From the NCBI GenBank assembly GCA_014860665.1, contig JACZJI010000136.1, forward strand, positions 1 through 41,517: a stretch of DNA of 41,517 bases. Direction: 5' to 3'. Below, one piece after another: positions 23,857-31,612 of this stretch. Both the position numbers and the translations under genes were made by a program. Under the pieces are notes generated by a model that worked only from the letters and a program-made list of their open reading frames with translations, had not been told where the DNA came from and ran no database searches. Numbering within the stretch: the stretch's first letter is position 1; every line of letters begins with the position of its first letter. This stretch comes from Bacteroidales bacterium. Lineage in GTDB: Bacteria > Bacteroidota > Bacteroidia > Bacteroidales > F082.

Positions 23857-25776
23857 ATGGTTGATTTTTCATATACATTTTTAATACCGCTGATTCCTTT
23901 AGTAGTATTTCTTATTACAGGTTTATTGGGAATGAAGTGGAAGCCAATGGTTTCCGGTATTATCGGAACAGTTGGACTTTTGATTGCCTGGTTGCTGTCG
24001 TTGTACACAGGTTATGAGTATTTCCTTGCTCACACCGTTGAACACTATCAGACAATTATTCCTATCAATATGCTCTGGTTGTCATTTACAAACAGCCTCC
24101 AGATCCATATGGGAGTTTTAATTGATCCGATTTCAGTACTGATGCTGATTGTGGTTACCACCATTTCTCTCATGGCACACATGTACAGTCTGGGTTATAT
24201 GAAAGGTGAAACGGGATTTGCCCGTTATTATGCTTTCCTTTCATTATTTACCTTCTCCATGCTGGGATTGGTACTTTCGACCAACATTTTTCAGATGTAT
24301 ATTTTCTGGGAGCTCGTGGGTGCTTCATCCTTCCTGTTGATCGGATTTTATTATACAAAACCATCAGCTGTTGCAGCTGCTAAGAAAGCATTTATCGTTA
24401 CCCGTTTTGCTGACTTCGGTTTCCTGGTTGGGATTTTGGTTCTTTCCTTCCTCACCAGAACCTTTGATTTCTCAAAACTCACTGAACCGGGTACTACAAT
24501 ATTTGCAAGCTCAGCTGGGGTAACCTTTATGGGTGTATCTGCACTTTCATGGGCCATGTCTCTTATATTTATCGGTGGTGCCGGTAAATCTGCCATGTTC
24601 CCGTTCCATATTTGGTTGCCGGATGCTATGGAAGGTCCGACTCCGGTTTCTTCCTTGATTCATGCTGCAACCATGGTTGTTGCTGGTGTTTACCTGGTGG
24701 CCCGTTTGTTCCCGATCTATCATTTCCAGACTCCTCAGGTGCTGATTATGATTGGTTATGTTGGCGGTTTTACTTCGTTGTTCGCTGCTATCATTGCCAT
24801 GACACAGTTCGATATCAAACGCGTGCTGGCTTATTCAACGCTTTCTCAGATTGGATACATGATGGTGGGTCTGGGTGTTTCAGGATTTGGCGGAGATCAC
24901 GGTCTTGGTTACATGGCCGGTATGTTCCACCTGTTTACACACTCTATGTTTAAAGCATTGCTCTTCCTGGGTGCCGGTTCTATTATCCACGCAGTTCATT
25001 CCAACGAAATGAAGGATATGGGAGGTCTCAGAAAATACATGCCTATCACTCACATCACTTTCCTTACAGCCTGTTTGGCTATTTCCGGAGTCCCTCCGTT
25101 TGCCGGTTTCTTCAGTAAAGACGAAATTCTGGCTGCTGCTCTTGAATCGAATAAATTACTCTACTGGACAGAATATATTACTGCCGGTTTGACATCATTC
25201 TATATTTTCCGGTTGTATTTCAGAATTTTCTGGGGAAAGAATACAGATTACGGACATCATACTCCTCATGAATCGCCCTGGGTAATGACCGTTCCTTTGA
25301 TTTTCCTTGCCCTTGGTTCAGCTTTCGGAGGATGGATTCCTTTCCATGATTTCGTAACTCCTGATTTAGCTCCAATGGTTCACAAAATGGAATGGCTTGA
25401 TACAATTCCTTCAGTCTTGATCGGTTTGGTAGGTATTTTTGCCGCATGGTACTTATACAAGAAAGAATCCAGTCGTCCGAAAGCTGTGGTGGACTTTTTG
25501 GGCAACCTGCACACCTGGGCTTATCACAAATTCTACATTGATGAGATTTATCTCTTCATCACACGGAAAATCATGTTTGGTATGATTGCCACAGGTATTG
25601 CATGGTTCGATCGCCACATTGTCGACGGTTTCATGTTCGGTGTGGCTGATGTAACGATGGCCTTATCCGGAAAGATTAAGAAATTCCAGTCAGGTAACCT
25701 GCAGGAATACGCTTTTGTTTATGTAGCAGGAGCCTTGGCATTGGTTTTGACCCTACTTTATGTTTTTGTGAAATAA
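23857..25776 (+). CDS. nuoL: NADH-quinone oxidoreductase subunit L
   Basis: 639 aa antiporter-like subunit at the far end of the membrane arm, about 16 transmembrane helices and the long lateral helix near the C-terminus. Conserved: FWELVGASSFLLIGFYY with the key Glu, GKSAMFPFHIWLPDAMEGPTPVSSLIHAATMV with the channel Lys, and HLFTHSMFKALLFLGAGS. It translocates protons coupled to quinone reduction. No sign of truncation. Confidence 0.97.
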   Translation: MVDFSYTFLIPLIPLVVFLITGLLGMKWKPMVSGIIGTVGLLIAWLLSLYTGYEYFLAHTVEHYQTIIPINMLWLSFTNSLQIHMGVLIDPISVLMLIVVTTISLMAHMYSLGYMKGETGFARYYAFLSLFTFSMLGLVLSTNIFQMYIFWELVGASSFLLIGFYYTKPSAVAAAKKAFIVTRFADFGFLVGILVLSFLTRTFDFSKLTEPGTTIFASSAGVTFMGVSALSWAMSLIFIGGAGKSAMFPFHIWLPDAMEGPTPVSSLIHAATMVVAGVYLVARLFPIYHFQTPQVLIMIGYVGGFTSLFAAIIAMTQFDIKRVLAYSTLSQIGYMMVGLGVSGFGGDHGLGYMAGMFHLFTHSMFKALLFLGAGSIIHAVHSNEMKDMGGLRKYMPITHITFLTACLAISGVPPFAGFFSKDEILAAALESNKLLYWTEYITAGLTSFYIFRLYFRIFWGKNTDYGHHTPHESPWVMTVPLIFLALGSAFGGWIPFHDFVTPDLAPMVHKMEWLDTIPSVLIGLVGIFAAWYLYKKESSRPKAVVDFLGNLHTWAYHKFYIDEIYLFITRKIMFGMIATGIAWFDRHIVDGFMFGVADVTMALSGKIKKFQSGNLQEYAFVYVAGALALVLTLLYVFVK

Positions 25777-25833
25777 AAAGTAGAAAACTATTAAGAATAC
25801 AAGAATATAATAAGAACCTAAAAAATATAAAAA

Positions 25834-27327
25834 GTGGATTTTCTGAACTTATTTGTTGCAGTCCCTGTTCTTACGGTAATTGGGATTATGTTCACCAAAG
25901 ACCTTAAGGGCGCCAGAATTGTTTCTGCCATTGGGATGGGAATACAGCTGATCCTTTCGGCCTACCTGGTATTCTATTACCTTTCGCTTCAAGGGGTTGG
26001 TGATCTCCATAATATGATCTTCTATGCAGACACTGTTTGGTATGCGCCTTTAAATATTCATTATACAATTGGTGTTGACGGTATCGCAGTGGCGATGATC
26101 GCGCTGACGGGAATCGTCGTTTTTGCGGGAATCTTCGCTTCCTGGAAAATGGAATACCTGCCCCGCGAGTTTTTCATCTCTTTGATTATCCTCGCGACTG
26201 GAGTTTTCGGGTTTTTCATTTCCCTCGACTTATTTACCATGCTGATGTTCTACGAGCTGGCTGTGATCCCGATGTACCTGTTGATCGGTATCTGGGGAAC
26301 CGGCCCGAAAGAAAGATCAGCCATGAAGCTTACGCTGATGCTGATGGCAGGTTCTGCTTTGCTGGTGGTAGGTCTTCTGGGTATTTATTTCAACTCAGCT
26401 GCTCCGGGTGGTACTTATACTTTTAATATGGTAGAGATTGTCAAACACCAAATGCCGATTGCAGCTCAAAGATTCTTCTTCCCGCTTACCTTTGTGGGTT
26501 TTGGGGTTTTGGGCGCTTTGTTTCCGTTGCACACATGGTCTCCTGACGGTCACGCTTCCGCACCAACCGCCGTTTCTATGTTGCACGCAGGCGTTTTGAT
26601 GAAACTGGGAGCTTACGGATGTTTCCGCGTTGCCATGTACCTGATGCCTCAGGCAGCACACCAGCTGGCATGGATATTCATTATCCTGACTTCTATCAGT
26701 GTTGTTTACGGAGCCTTCGGTGCTATCAAACAGAAAGACCTTAAATTTATCAATGCATACTCTTCAGTGAGCCACGTTGGTTTAATCCTGTTTGCTCTGT
26801 TGATGATGAACACCACCGCAATTGACGGTGCCATCCTGCAGATGATCTCACACGGTTTGATGACAGCTCTCTTCTTTGCTTTGATCGGTATGATCTACGG
26901 AAGAACACATACAAGAGATATCGACAAAATGGGCGGTCTGTTAAAGATCATCCCTTTCCTCGGTGTAATGTATATCATTGCTGGTTTCGCTTCACTGGGT
27001 TTACCTGGATTCAGCGGTTTCGTTGCTGAAATGACCATTTTCGTCGGTGCTTTCCAGCATGCAGATATGTTCCACAGAGTTGCAACCATCGTTGTGGTTT
27101 CATCCATCGTTGTTACCGCAGTTTATATCCTGCGTGTGGTTGGAATCATGCTTCTCGGACCTCTCAAAAATCAGGAACATGCAAAACTTACCGATGCAAC
27201 CTGGTTCGAAAGAGTCAGTACCATTACACTGGTAATTGCCATTGCCGGAATCGGTATCGTTCCTTTGTGGCTCTCAGATACAATTCAGAGAAGTTTGCAT
27301 CCATTGCTTCAAATGATTTTGCACTAA
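25834..27327 (+). CDS. nuoM: NADH-quinone oxidoreductase subunit M
   Basis: 497 aa antiporter-like subunit. It starts at GTG (25834); a start there gives the usual MDFLNLFVAVPVL-type N-terminus and no upstream ATG fits. Conserved: MLMFYELAVIPMYLLIGIWG (key Glu), FPLHTWSPDGHASAPTAVSMLHAGVLMKLGAYG and SSVSHVGLILFAL. About 14 helices. The 57-nt AT-rich gap before it is the longest in the operon, so a minor internal promoter is possible. Confidence 0.96.
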   Translation: MDFLNLFVAVPVLTVIGIMFTKDLKGARIVSAIGMGIQLILSAYLVFYYLSLQGVGDLHNMIFYADTVWYAPLNIHYTIGVDGIAVAMIALTGIVVFAGIFASWKMEYLPREFFISLIILATGVFGFFISLDLFTMLMFYELAVIPMYLLIGIWGTGPKERSAMKLTLMLMAGSALLVVGLLGIYFNSAAPGGTYTFNMVEIVKHQMPIAAQRFFFPLTFVGFGVLGALFPLHTWSPDGHASAPTAVSMLHAGVLMKLGAYGCFRVAMYLMPQAAHQLAWIFIILTSISVVYGAFGAIKQKDLKFINAYSSVSHVGLILFALLMMNTTAIDGAILQMISHGLMTALFFALIGMIYGRTHTRDIDKMGGLLKIIPFLGVMYIIAGFASLGLPGFSGFVAEMTIFVGAFQHADMFHRVATIVVVSSIVVTAVYILRVVGIMLLGPLKNQEHAKLTDATWFERVSTITLVIAIAGIGIVPLWLSDTIQRSLHPLLQMILH

Positions 27328-27367
27328 GACTGTTAACAGAAAATTAGAGATATAAAACATAGATAAA

Positions 27368-28795
27368 ATGACTAACTTTCAATATGTTTTTCTTTTGCGC
27401 CACGAAATACTGCTGACATTAGCGGCAGTAGTTATCCTGATCGCAGAGCTTTTTACGGCTGATCATAAAAAGACTTCTGTTATTACTTTTTCGTTGGTAG
27501 TATTTACAATAGTTACGCTGGCTAGTTTTATCCCGGCAGCTCCCGGAACATTGTTCGGCGGATCTTTCCAGGGTGACAGACTGACCGATTTGATGAAGGA
27601 TATTCTGAACGTTGCTGTTCTTATCATATTTTTTCAATCCGGTGGCTATCTCAGAAGAAGCGAAAACTCAGAGAAAATAGGTGAGTTCTTCGCGCTGATC
27701 CTGCTTACTATGGTTGGTATGGATTTCATGATTTCTTCCGGAGATTTCCTGACATTCTTCATCGGACTCGAAACTGCCAGTATTCCGTTAGCCGGTTTGG
27801 CAGCTTACGACCGCTTTAAAAGTAAATCTGCTGAAGCAGGGGTGAAGCTGATTCTGCTTTCATCTATCGCTTCCGGTATTTTGCTTTTCGGTTTGTCGAT
27901 GATTTACGGCGCATCCGGTTCTATTTATTTCGCAGACATTGCTCAAAAGATGACAGCTTCACCTTTGATGATCCTCGGACTGATCTTCTTCATCAGCGGT
28001 ATGGGTTTCAAGATTTCTCTTGTTCCTTTCCACTTATGGACTGCTGACGTTTACGAAGGTGCTCCAATCAACATTACGGCTTATTTGTCCGTAGTTTCAA
28101 AAGGCGCTGCTGTTTTCATCTTTACCATCATACTGTTTACTGTTTTCAAGAACATCATCGACTTGTGGGAAATTGCCCTCTATGCTTTGGCTGTTCTCAC
28201 CATGACAATCGGTAACCTGTTTGCCCTGCGTCAGGATAACATTAAACGATTCCTGGCTTTCTCATCTATCGCTCAGGCCGGTTTCATCCTGCTGGGTATT
28301 ATGGGAACAGGTTCTCTTGGAATGGCAACAGTAGTTTATTTTATGCTGGTTTATGTATTCACCAACCTAGGTGCCTTCGGTGTGGCTACCGCCATTTACA
28401 ATGCATCAGGTGTTGAAACCATTTCAGGTTATAAAGGACTTTATGCCACCAATCCGAAACTAAGCCTCATCATGATGCTGGCGCTGTTTTCACTGGCCGG
28501 TATTCCTCCTGTCGCTGGTTTCTTCGGAAAATTCTTCCTGTTTACCTCCGCAGCAAAACACGGATATTTCATTTTGGTTTTGATCGCTGTTTTGAACGCA
28601 ACTATTTCATTGTACTATTATCTGGTTGTGGTTAAAGCTATGTTCATAGATAAAAATGAAAACCCGATTGCATTTTTCAAAAGTACAAAAGGTATGCGAC
28701 TCAGTCTGGCAATTTGTGCACTTGGTATCTTTGCAATAGGATTTGCCAGCGGTATTTTCGATTATATTTTAAACATCAGCAAATTGCTGTTTTAA
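27368..28795 (+). CDS. nuoN: NADH-quinone oxidoreductase subunit N
   Basis: 475 aa, third antiporter-like subunit, about 14 helices. GLETASIPLAGLAAYDRFK (key Glu in helix 5), GMGFKISLVPFHLWTADVYEGAP (channel Lys and the HLWxxDVYEGAP motif typical of NuoN) and RQDNIKRFLAFSSIAQAGF are visible. It is the last recognised complex I gene. A small unknown gene follows after 15 nt. Confidence 0.96.
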   Translation: MTNFQYVFLLRHEILLTLAAVVILIAELFTADHKKTSVITFSLVVFTIVTLASFIPAAPGTLFGGSFQGDRLTDLMKDILNVAVLIIFFQSGGYLRRSENSEKIGEFFALILLTMVGMDFMISSGDFLTFFIGLETASIPLAGLAAYDRFKSKSAEAGVKLILLSSIASGILLFGLSMIYGASGSIYFADIAQKMTASPLMILGLIFFISGMGFKISLVPFHLWTADVYEGAPINITAYLSVVSKGAAVFIFTIILFTVFKNIIDLWEIALYALAVLTMTIGNLFALRQDNIKRFLAFSSIAQAGFILLGIMGTGSLGMATVVYFMLVYVFTNLGAFGVATAIYNASGVETISGYKGLYATNPKLSLIMMLALFSLAGIPPVAGFFGKFFLFTSAAKHGYFILVLIAVLNATISLYYYLVVVKAMFIDKNENPIAFFKSTKGMRLSLAICALGIFAIGFASGIFDYILNISKLLF

Positions 28796-28810
28796 TAAAA
28801 ACATTTAAAC

Positions 28811-29131
28811 ATGGCACTCAATAAAGCAGCTCATTCAATAGTGGAAATCGATGGAGTTCGCTGTTCTGTCGTAGAAGAAAAAGTATCCAAAAACCGGGCA
28901 GAGTTTTTAAAGAAGGTTTTAGCCCACAACGGATTTGATGTAAAAACAGCGGTAAACGGTGAGTCTGATCAGATTACCGTAGGCGTTACTGATGTTATGT
29001 TCAATTCTGTTATTTACGTTTATGAACTCCGTTTAAAAACCCCCGATGGTAAAATTGTAACTCCTGCTTACTGGCTGGAAGAAACCAAAGACGGTATCAA
29101 AAAAGGAGATCAGGATATTTATTGGAAATAG
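28811..29131 (+). CDS. Small conserved-looking protein at the end of the nuo operon
   Basis: 106 aa, not recognised. Soluble, mixed charge, with one Cys (C18 in IDGVRCSVVEEKVS) and a C-terminal part KTPDGKIVTPAYWLEETKDGI-K-KGDQDIYWK. Lies 15 nt after nuoN on the same strand and just before the operon's terminator, so it is transcribed with complex I. No cluster-binding or nucleotide-binding motif is visible, so it does not replace the absent NuoE/F/G. It may be an accessory or assembly factor (inference from position alone). Confidence 0.65.
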   Translation: MALNKAAHSIVEIDGVRCSVVEEKVSKNRAEFLKKVLAHNGFDVKTAVNGESDQITVGVTDVMFNSVIYVYELRLKTPDGKIVTPAYWLEETKDGIKKGDQDIYWK

Positions 29132-29151
29132 TTATAATAGTGGTTAATATT

Positions 29152-29183
29152 AAAGGGCGCTTCTTTTTGAGGTGCCCTTTTTG
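29152..29183 (+). terminator. Rho-independent terminator of the nuo operon
   Basis: AAAGGGCGC (29152-29160) pairs with GTGCCCTTT (29172-29180), one wobble pair, around an 11-nt loop and is followed by TTG TTT. It lies 20 nt past the last gene. Confidence 0.85.
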
Positions 29184-29253
29184 TTTATAGGGTTAAAGAG
29201 TGAGAAAAGTTAAAAGGTTAGAAAGGTTAAAGGGTATCGAGGCAGAATCCAAT

Positions 29254-29284
29254 TCCCTTCCTGGGAGGGGCGTAGGGGTGGGTT
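29254..29284. repeat. CCTTCC/GGGAGGGG REP-like motif
   Basis: CCCTTCCTGGGAGGGG followed by a G-rich tail. CCCTTCC and GGGAGGGG can pair weakly. It resembles dispersed G/C-rich intergenic elements of Bacteroidota, but only one copy is in the window. Confidence 0.35.
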
Positions 29285-29334
29285 TTCAAATCCAATGCTA
29301 GAGTTTAAAATTCCAGAAAGAACCCTAGCTTATA

Positions 29335-29349
29335 TGGGTTTGTAACCCA
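29335..29349. repeat. Perfect short hairpin TGGGTT-TGT-AACCCA
   Basis: Six-bp perfect stem with a TGT loop. Shares the GGGTTTGTAA core with the hairpin at 182-200, supporting a dispersed REP-like family. Confidence 0.5.
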
Positions 29350-29453
29350 AATCTCACGTTGTCGCAAGCCTCAGACTTGTCCACTGGCCAGGCGACTGCT
29401 TATGAAAGAATAAACTTGAAATTGCTAAGTTTGTCACCTCTAAAAGTAAATCA

Positions 29454-30248
29454 ATGACAGCCTGGAGTTCGTCAATGTGCGACACAAACGGAATCAAAAT
29501 TCAATACACAAGAACCGGAGGAAACAAACCCCCTTTGATTTTGCTGCACGGGTTAATGACCAATGGCTTGTGTTGGACGGATCTGGCGAGAGTTCTGGAA
29601 GGAGAATATGACGTGATTATGCCGGATGCCAGGGGACATGGCAAATCGAGTGCCCCGGATGATGGATACCGGTACGAAGATCATGCTAATGATGTGGTTG
29701 GACTTATCAAAGCGCTGCGACTTCCTGCACCGTTTTTGCTCGGGCATTCGATGGGAGGGATGACCGCTGCTGTGGTGGCAGGTCGCCACTCAAAACTAAT
29801 CAGGGGCCTTATCCTGGCAGATCCAACCTTTCTGAGTACTGAAATGCAACGCGAAGTCTACGGAAGTGACGTAGCCGATAATCACCGGCGAATTCTTGAT
29901 ATGACGATGGATGAAGTAATGGCAGAAGCACGAACCCGCCACCCTGACCGCTCTTCCGAAATGCTGGAGTTATTTGCCCGGGCACGGCTCCAGACCTGCA
30001 TGGAGGCTTTCGCTGTGCTTACGCCTCCAAACCCCGATTTCAGACACTTGGTACGTGCCATTGATGTTCCAGCCCTTCTCGTATTTAGTGATAAAGGTGT
30101 CGTTTCGTCTGCTTTGGCCGAAGAGCTGCAACGTCTTAATCCGGGATTGCAGATAGAACAAATCCGCGATGCAGGTCATGCGCTTCACTTAGACCAGCCG
30201 GAGCGTTTTGCCGATGTTGTTAAAACATTCCTGCATTCTGTTGATTAG
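29454..30248 (+). CDS. Alpha/beta-hydrolase fold protein
   Basis: 264 aa soluble hydrolase of unknown substrate. LILLHGLMTNG (28-38) gives the oxyanion-hole HG; MPDARGHGKSSAPD (56-69) is typical of the fold; GHSMGG (97-102) has nucleophile S99; D213 (in FSDKG) is the probable acid; H242 (in AGHALHLDQPE) is the base. The triad is complete, so an active esterase, lipase or C-C hydrolase is likely. It stands alone between the nuo terminator and a bidirectional terminator, with repeat elements just upstream, and its codon choice looks more G/C-rich than the genes around it, which hints at separate origin. An ATG at 29475 is an alternative start. Confidence 0.85.
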   Translation: MTAWSSSMCDTNGIKIQYTRTGGNKPPLILLHGLMTNGLCWTDLARVLEGEYDVIMPDARGHGKSSAPDDGYRYEDHANDVVGLIKALRLPAPFLLGHSMGGMTAAVVAGRHSKLIRGLILADPTFLSTEMQREVYGSDVADNHRRILDMTMDEVMAEARTRHPDRSSEMLELFARARLQTCMEAFAVLTPPNPDFRHLVRAIDVPALLVFSDKGVVSSALAEELQRLNPGLQIEQIRDAGHALHLDQPERFADVVKTFLHSVD

Positions 30249-30316
30249 CGAGATTGTTTCGTCGTGCCGCCTCTCAATGACGTGTTTATTTTAAATCGTT
30301 TAACCATAAAAAACAA

Positions 30317-30346
30317 AAAAGGCCACTTCGTTTGAGGCGGCCTTTT
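30317..30346. terminator. Bidirectional terminator between hydrolase and rplT
   Basis: GGCCACTTC (30321-30329) pairs with GAGGCGGCC (30334-30342) with one mismatch and one wobble; the stem is flanked by A-run on the left and TTTT on the right. It can stop transcripts from both the plus-strand hydrolase gene and the minus-strand thrS-rplT operon. Confidence 0.85.
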
Positions 30347-30367
30347 GAATTTTATGAAGCTTGTGGT

Positions 30368-30712
30368 TTACTTCACAGCGTCAACAATAGCTTTAAAAGC
30401 TTCAGGATTGTTCATAGCCAGGTCTGCGAGGACTTTACGGCTTAAATTGATATCCTTTGCGTGGAGTCCGCCCATAAATTCTGAGTAAGACATTCCATAC
30501 AAACGGGTTCCTGCGTTGATACGCTGAATCCACAAAGAGCGAAAATTTCTTTTGTTTGTTTTCCGGTCACGGTAGGCGTATCCCAGGCCTTTTTCGTATG
30601 CATTCTTAGCAACCGTCCAGACGTTTTTCCGGCGGCCAAATTGTCCTTTGACCTCCTTCATTACCTTTTTTCTGCGTGTTCTTGACGCAACAGCGTTAAC
30701 TGATCTTGGCAT
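30368..30712 (-). CDS. rplT: 50S ribosomal protein L20
   Basis: 114 aa basic large-subunit assembly protein. [35 protein letters not shown] N-terminus, then [24 protein letters not shown] and the end [13 protein letters not shown], are diagnostic. Last gene of thrS-infC-rpmI-rplT. An 80-nt spacer upstream forms a long inverted repeat that could be a regulatory RNA site, since L20 is known to repress its own operon in other bacteria. Confidence 0.97.
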   Translation of the reverse strand: MPRSVNAVASRTRRKKVMKEVKGQFGRRKNVWTVAKNAYEKGLGYAYRDRKTNKRNFRSLWIQRINAGTRLYGMSYSEFMGGLHAKDINLSRKVLADLAMNNPEAFKAIVDAVK

Positions 30713-30730
30713 TTTTTTAATTTTTTTCCA

Positions 30731-30768
30731 CTATAGCGCTCCCTAACGGGAAACTTTTCGGGCTATAG
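30731..30768 (-). promoter_or_regulatory. Structured leader before rplT (possible L20 target)
   Basis: CTATAGC (30731-30737) and GCTATAG (30762-30768) form a perfect 7-bp stem enclosing a smaller CCC-TAAC-GGG hairpin (30741-30750). It is in the mRNA spacer between rpmI and rplT, 19 nt before the rplT start. The position fits a translational control site; L20 binding is an inference. Confidence 0.45.
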
Positions 30769-30792
30769 CAAAGTTTAACAATAATAGTTTAA

Positions 30793-30987
30793 TTAACCTT
30801 GAATCATGCGGCGGATGGTCTTTTCATCCACTTTGTCAATTATTGTAAAGTAAGTCAGGTTACGTTTCCGTTTGGTTGACTTCTTTGTCAGAATGTGACT
30901 TTTATAAGCATGCTTCCTTTTAATTTTACCGGATCCCGTCAGACTAAATCTTTTCTTTGCTCCGGATTTTGTTTTCATTTTTGGCAT
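30793..30987 (-). CDS. rpmI: 50S ribosomal protein L35
   Basis: 64 aa, highly basic. [30 protein letters not shown] is the L35 N-terminal signature; RKRNLTYF and IRRMIQG end it. It lies 48 nt after infC and 80 nt before rplT, in the classic infC-rpmI-rplT order. Confidence 0.97.
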   Translation of the reverse strand: MPKMKTKSGAKKRFSLTGSGKIKRKHAYKSHILTKKSTKRKRNLTYFTIIDKVDEKTIRRMIQG

Positions 30988-31035
30988 TGCTCAAAATGAT
31001 TTTAAATGAATAATATAAATAGTTTAAAAAATCTG

Positions 31036-31587
31036 CTACTTCTTGGATGCTAAAATCATGATCATCCTTTTTCCTTCCAGTTTAGGGAGCTGTTCCACTT
31101 TAGCTACTTCTTCCAGCTCCTGGGCAAAACGCAGTAAAATGTATTCGCCCTGTTCTTTGTAGACGATGGATCTTCCTTTGAAGAAAACATCAACCTTAAT
31201 TTTAGAACCTTCTTCGAGGAATTTGATTGCATGTTTCAGTTTGAAGTTGAAATCGTGCTCATCGGTGTTAGGTCCCAGTCTGATTTCTTTCACTACAACC
31301 TTTGCCGATTTGGCTTTGATTTCTTTCTGTTTCTTTTTCTGTTCGTAAAGAAACTTTTTGTACTCCATTACCTTGCAGACAGGAGGATTGGCCTTAGGTG
31401 AAATCTCTACCAAATCAAGCTCCAATTGTTCTGCCAGATTTAATGCATCCCGAAGCTGATAAATTCCGGCTTCTACATTATCTCCCACCAACCTGACTAC
31501 AGGCGCAGTAATATGCCTGTTGATGTTGTGCGGATCTTCTTTTTTCTCGAACTTAGGGTTGTAACCCTTGCTTCTAAATTTTGCTAT
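31036..31587 (-). CDS. infC: Translation initiation factor IF-3, probable AUA start
   Basis: IF-3 prevents subunit joining and proofreads start codons. From an ATA at 31587 the protein is 183 aa, normal length, and gains the missing N-terminus ([15 protein letters not shown], then [17 protein letters not shown]). The first in-frame ATG (31491) would begin inside the conserved VRLVGDN segment and lose about 32 residues. AGGAGG (31596-31601, minus strand) stands 8 nt before the ATA, the best ribosome site in the cluster. No ATG, GTG or TTG lies between the upstream in-frame stop and this ATA. Rare starts (AUU in E. coli) allow IF-3 to repress its own synthesis. The C-terminal domain ([40 protein letters not shown]) is intact. 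Confidence 0.93.
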   Translation of the reverse strand: MAKFRSKGYNPKFEKKEDPHNINRHITAPVVRLVGDNVEAGIYQLRDALNLAEQLELDLVEISPKANPPVCKVMEYKKFLYEQKKKQKEIKAKSAKVVVKEIRLGPNTDEHDFNFKLKHAIKFLEEGSKIKVDVFFKGRSIVYKEQGEYILLRFAQELEEVAKVEQLPKLEGKRMIMILASKK

Positions 31588-31595
31588 TGTGAAAT

Positions 31596-31601
31596 CCTCC
31601 T
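31596..31601 (-). promoter_or_regulatory. Strong Shine-Dalgarno of infC
   Basis: AGGAGG on the minus strand, 8 nt before ATA 31587-31585. In a genome with mostly weak ribosome sites this full match supports the noncanonical start. Confidence 0.8.
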
Positions 31602-31612
31602 GTAATTAGTTA

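Larger units (their letters stand above)
29184..29453. other. Repeat-rich spacer before the hydrolase gene
   Basis: No gene seen. It contains a degenerate GGTTAAA/GGTTAGAAA run (about 29195-29233), a C-run/G-run motif (CCCTTCCTGGGAGGGG, 29254-29270, then GTAGGGGTGGG) of the kind scattered in Bacteroidota genomes, and the perfect hairpin at 29335-29349. These are likely dispersed non-coding repeats. Confidence 0.55.

Noticed and set aside
31591..31601. AUU as the infC start codon, as in E. coli
   Set aside because: The only ATT near the AGGAGG site reads into a TAG stop within four codons and is out of frame with IF-3.
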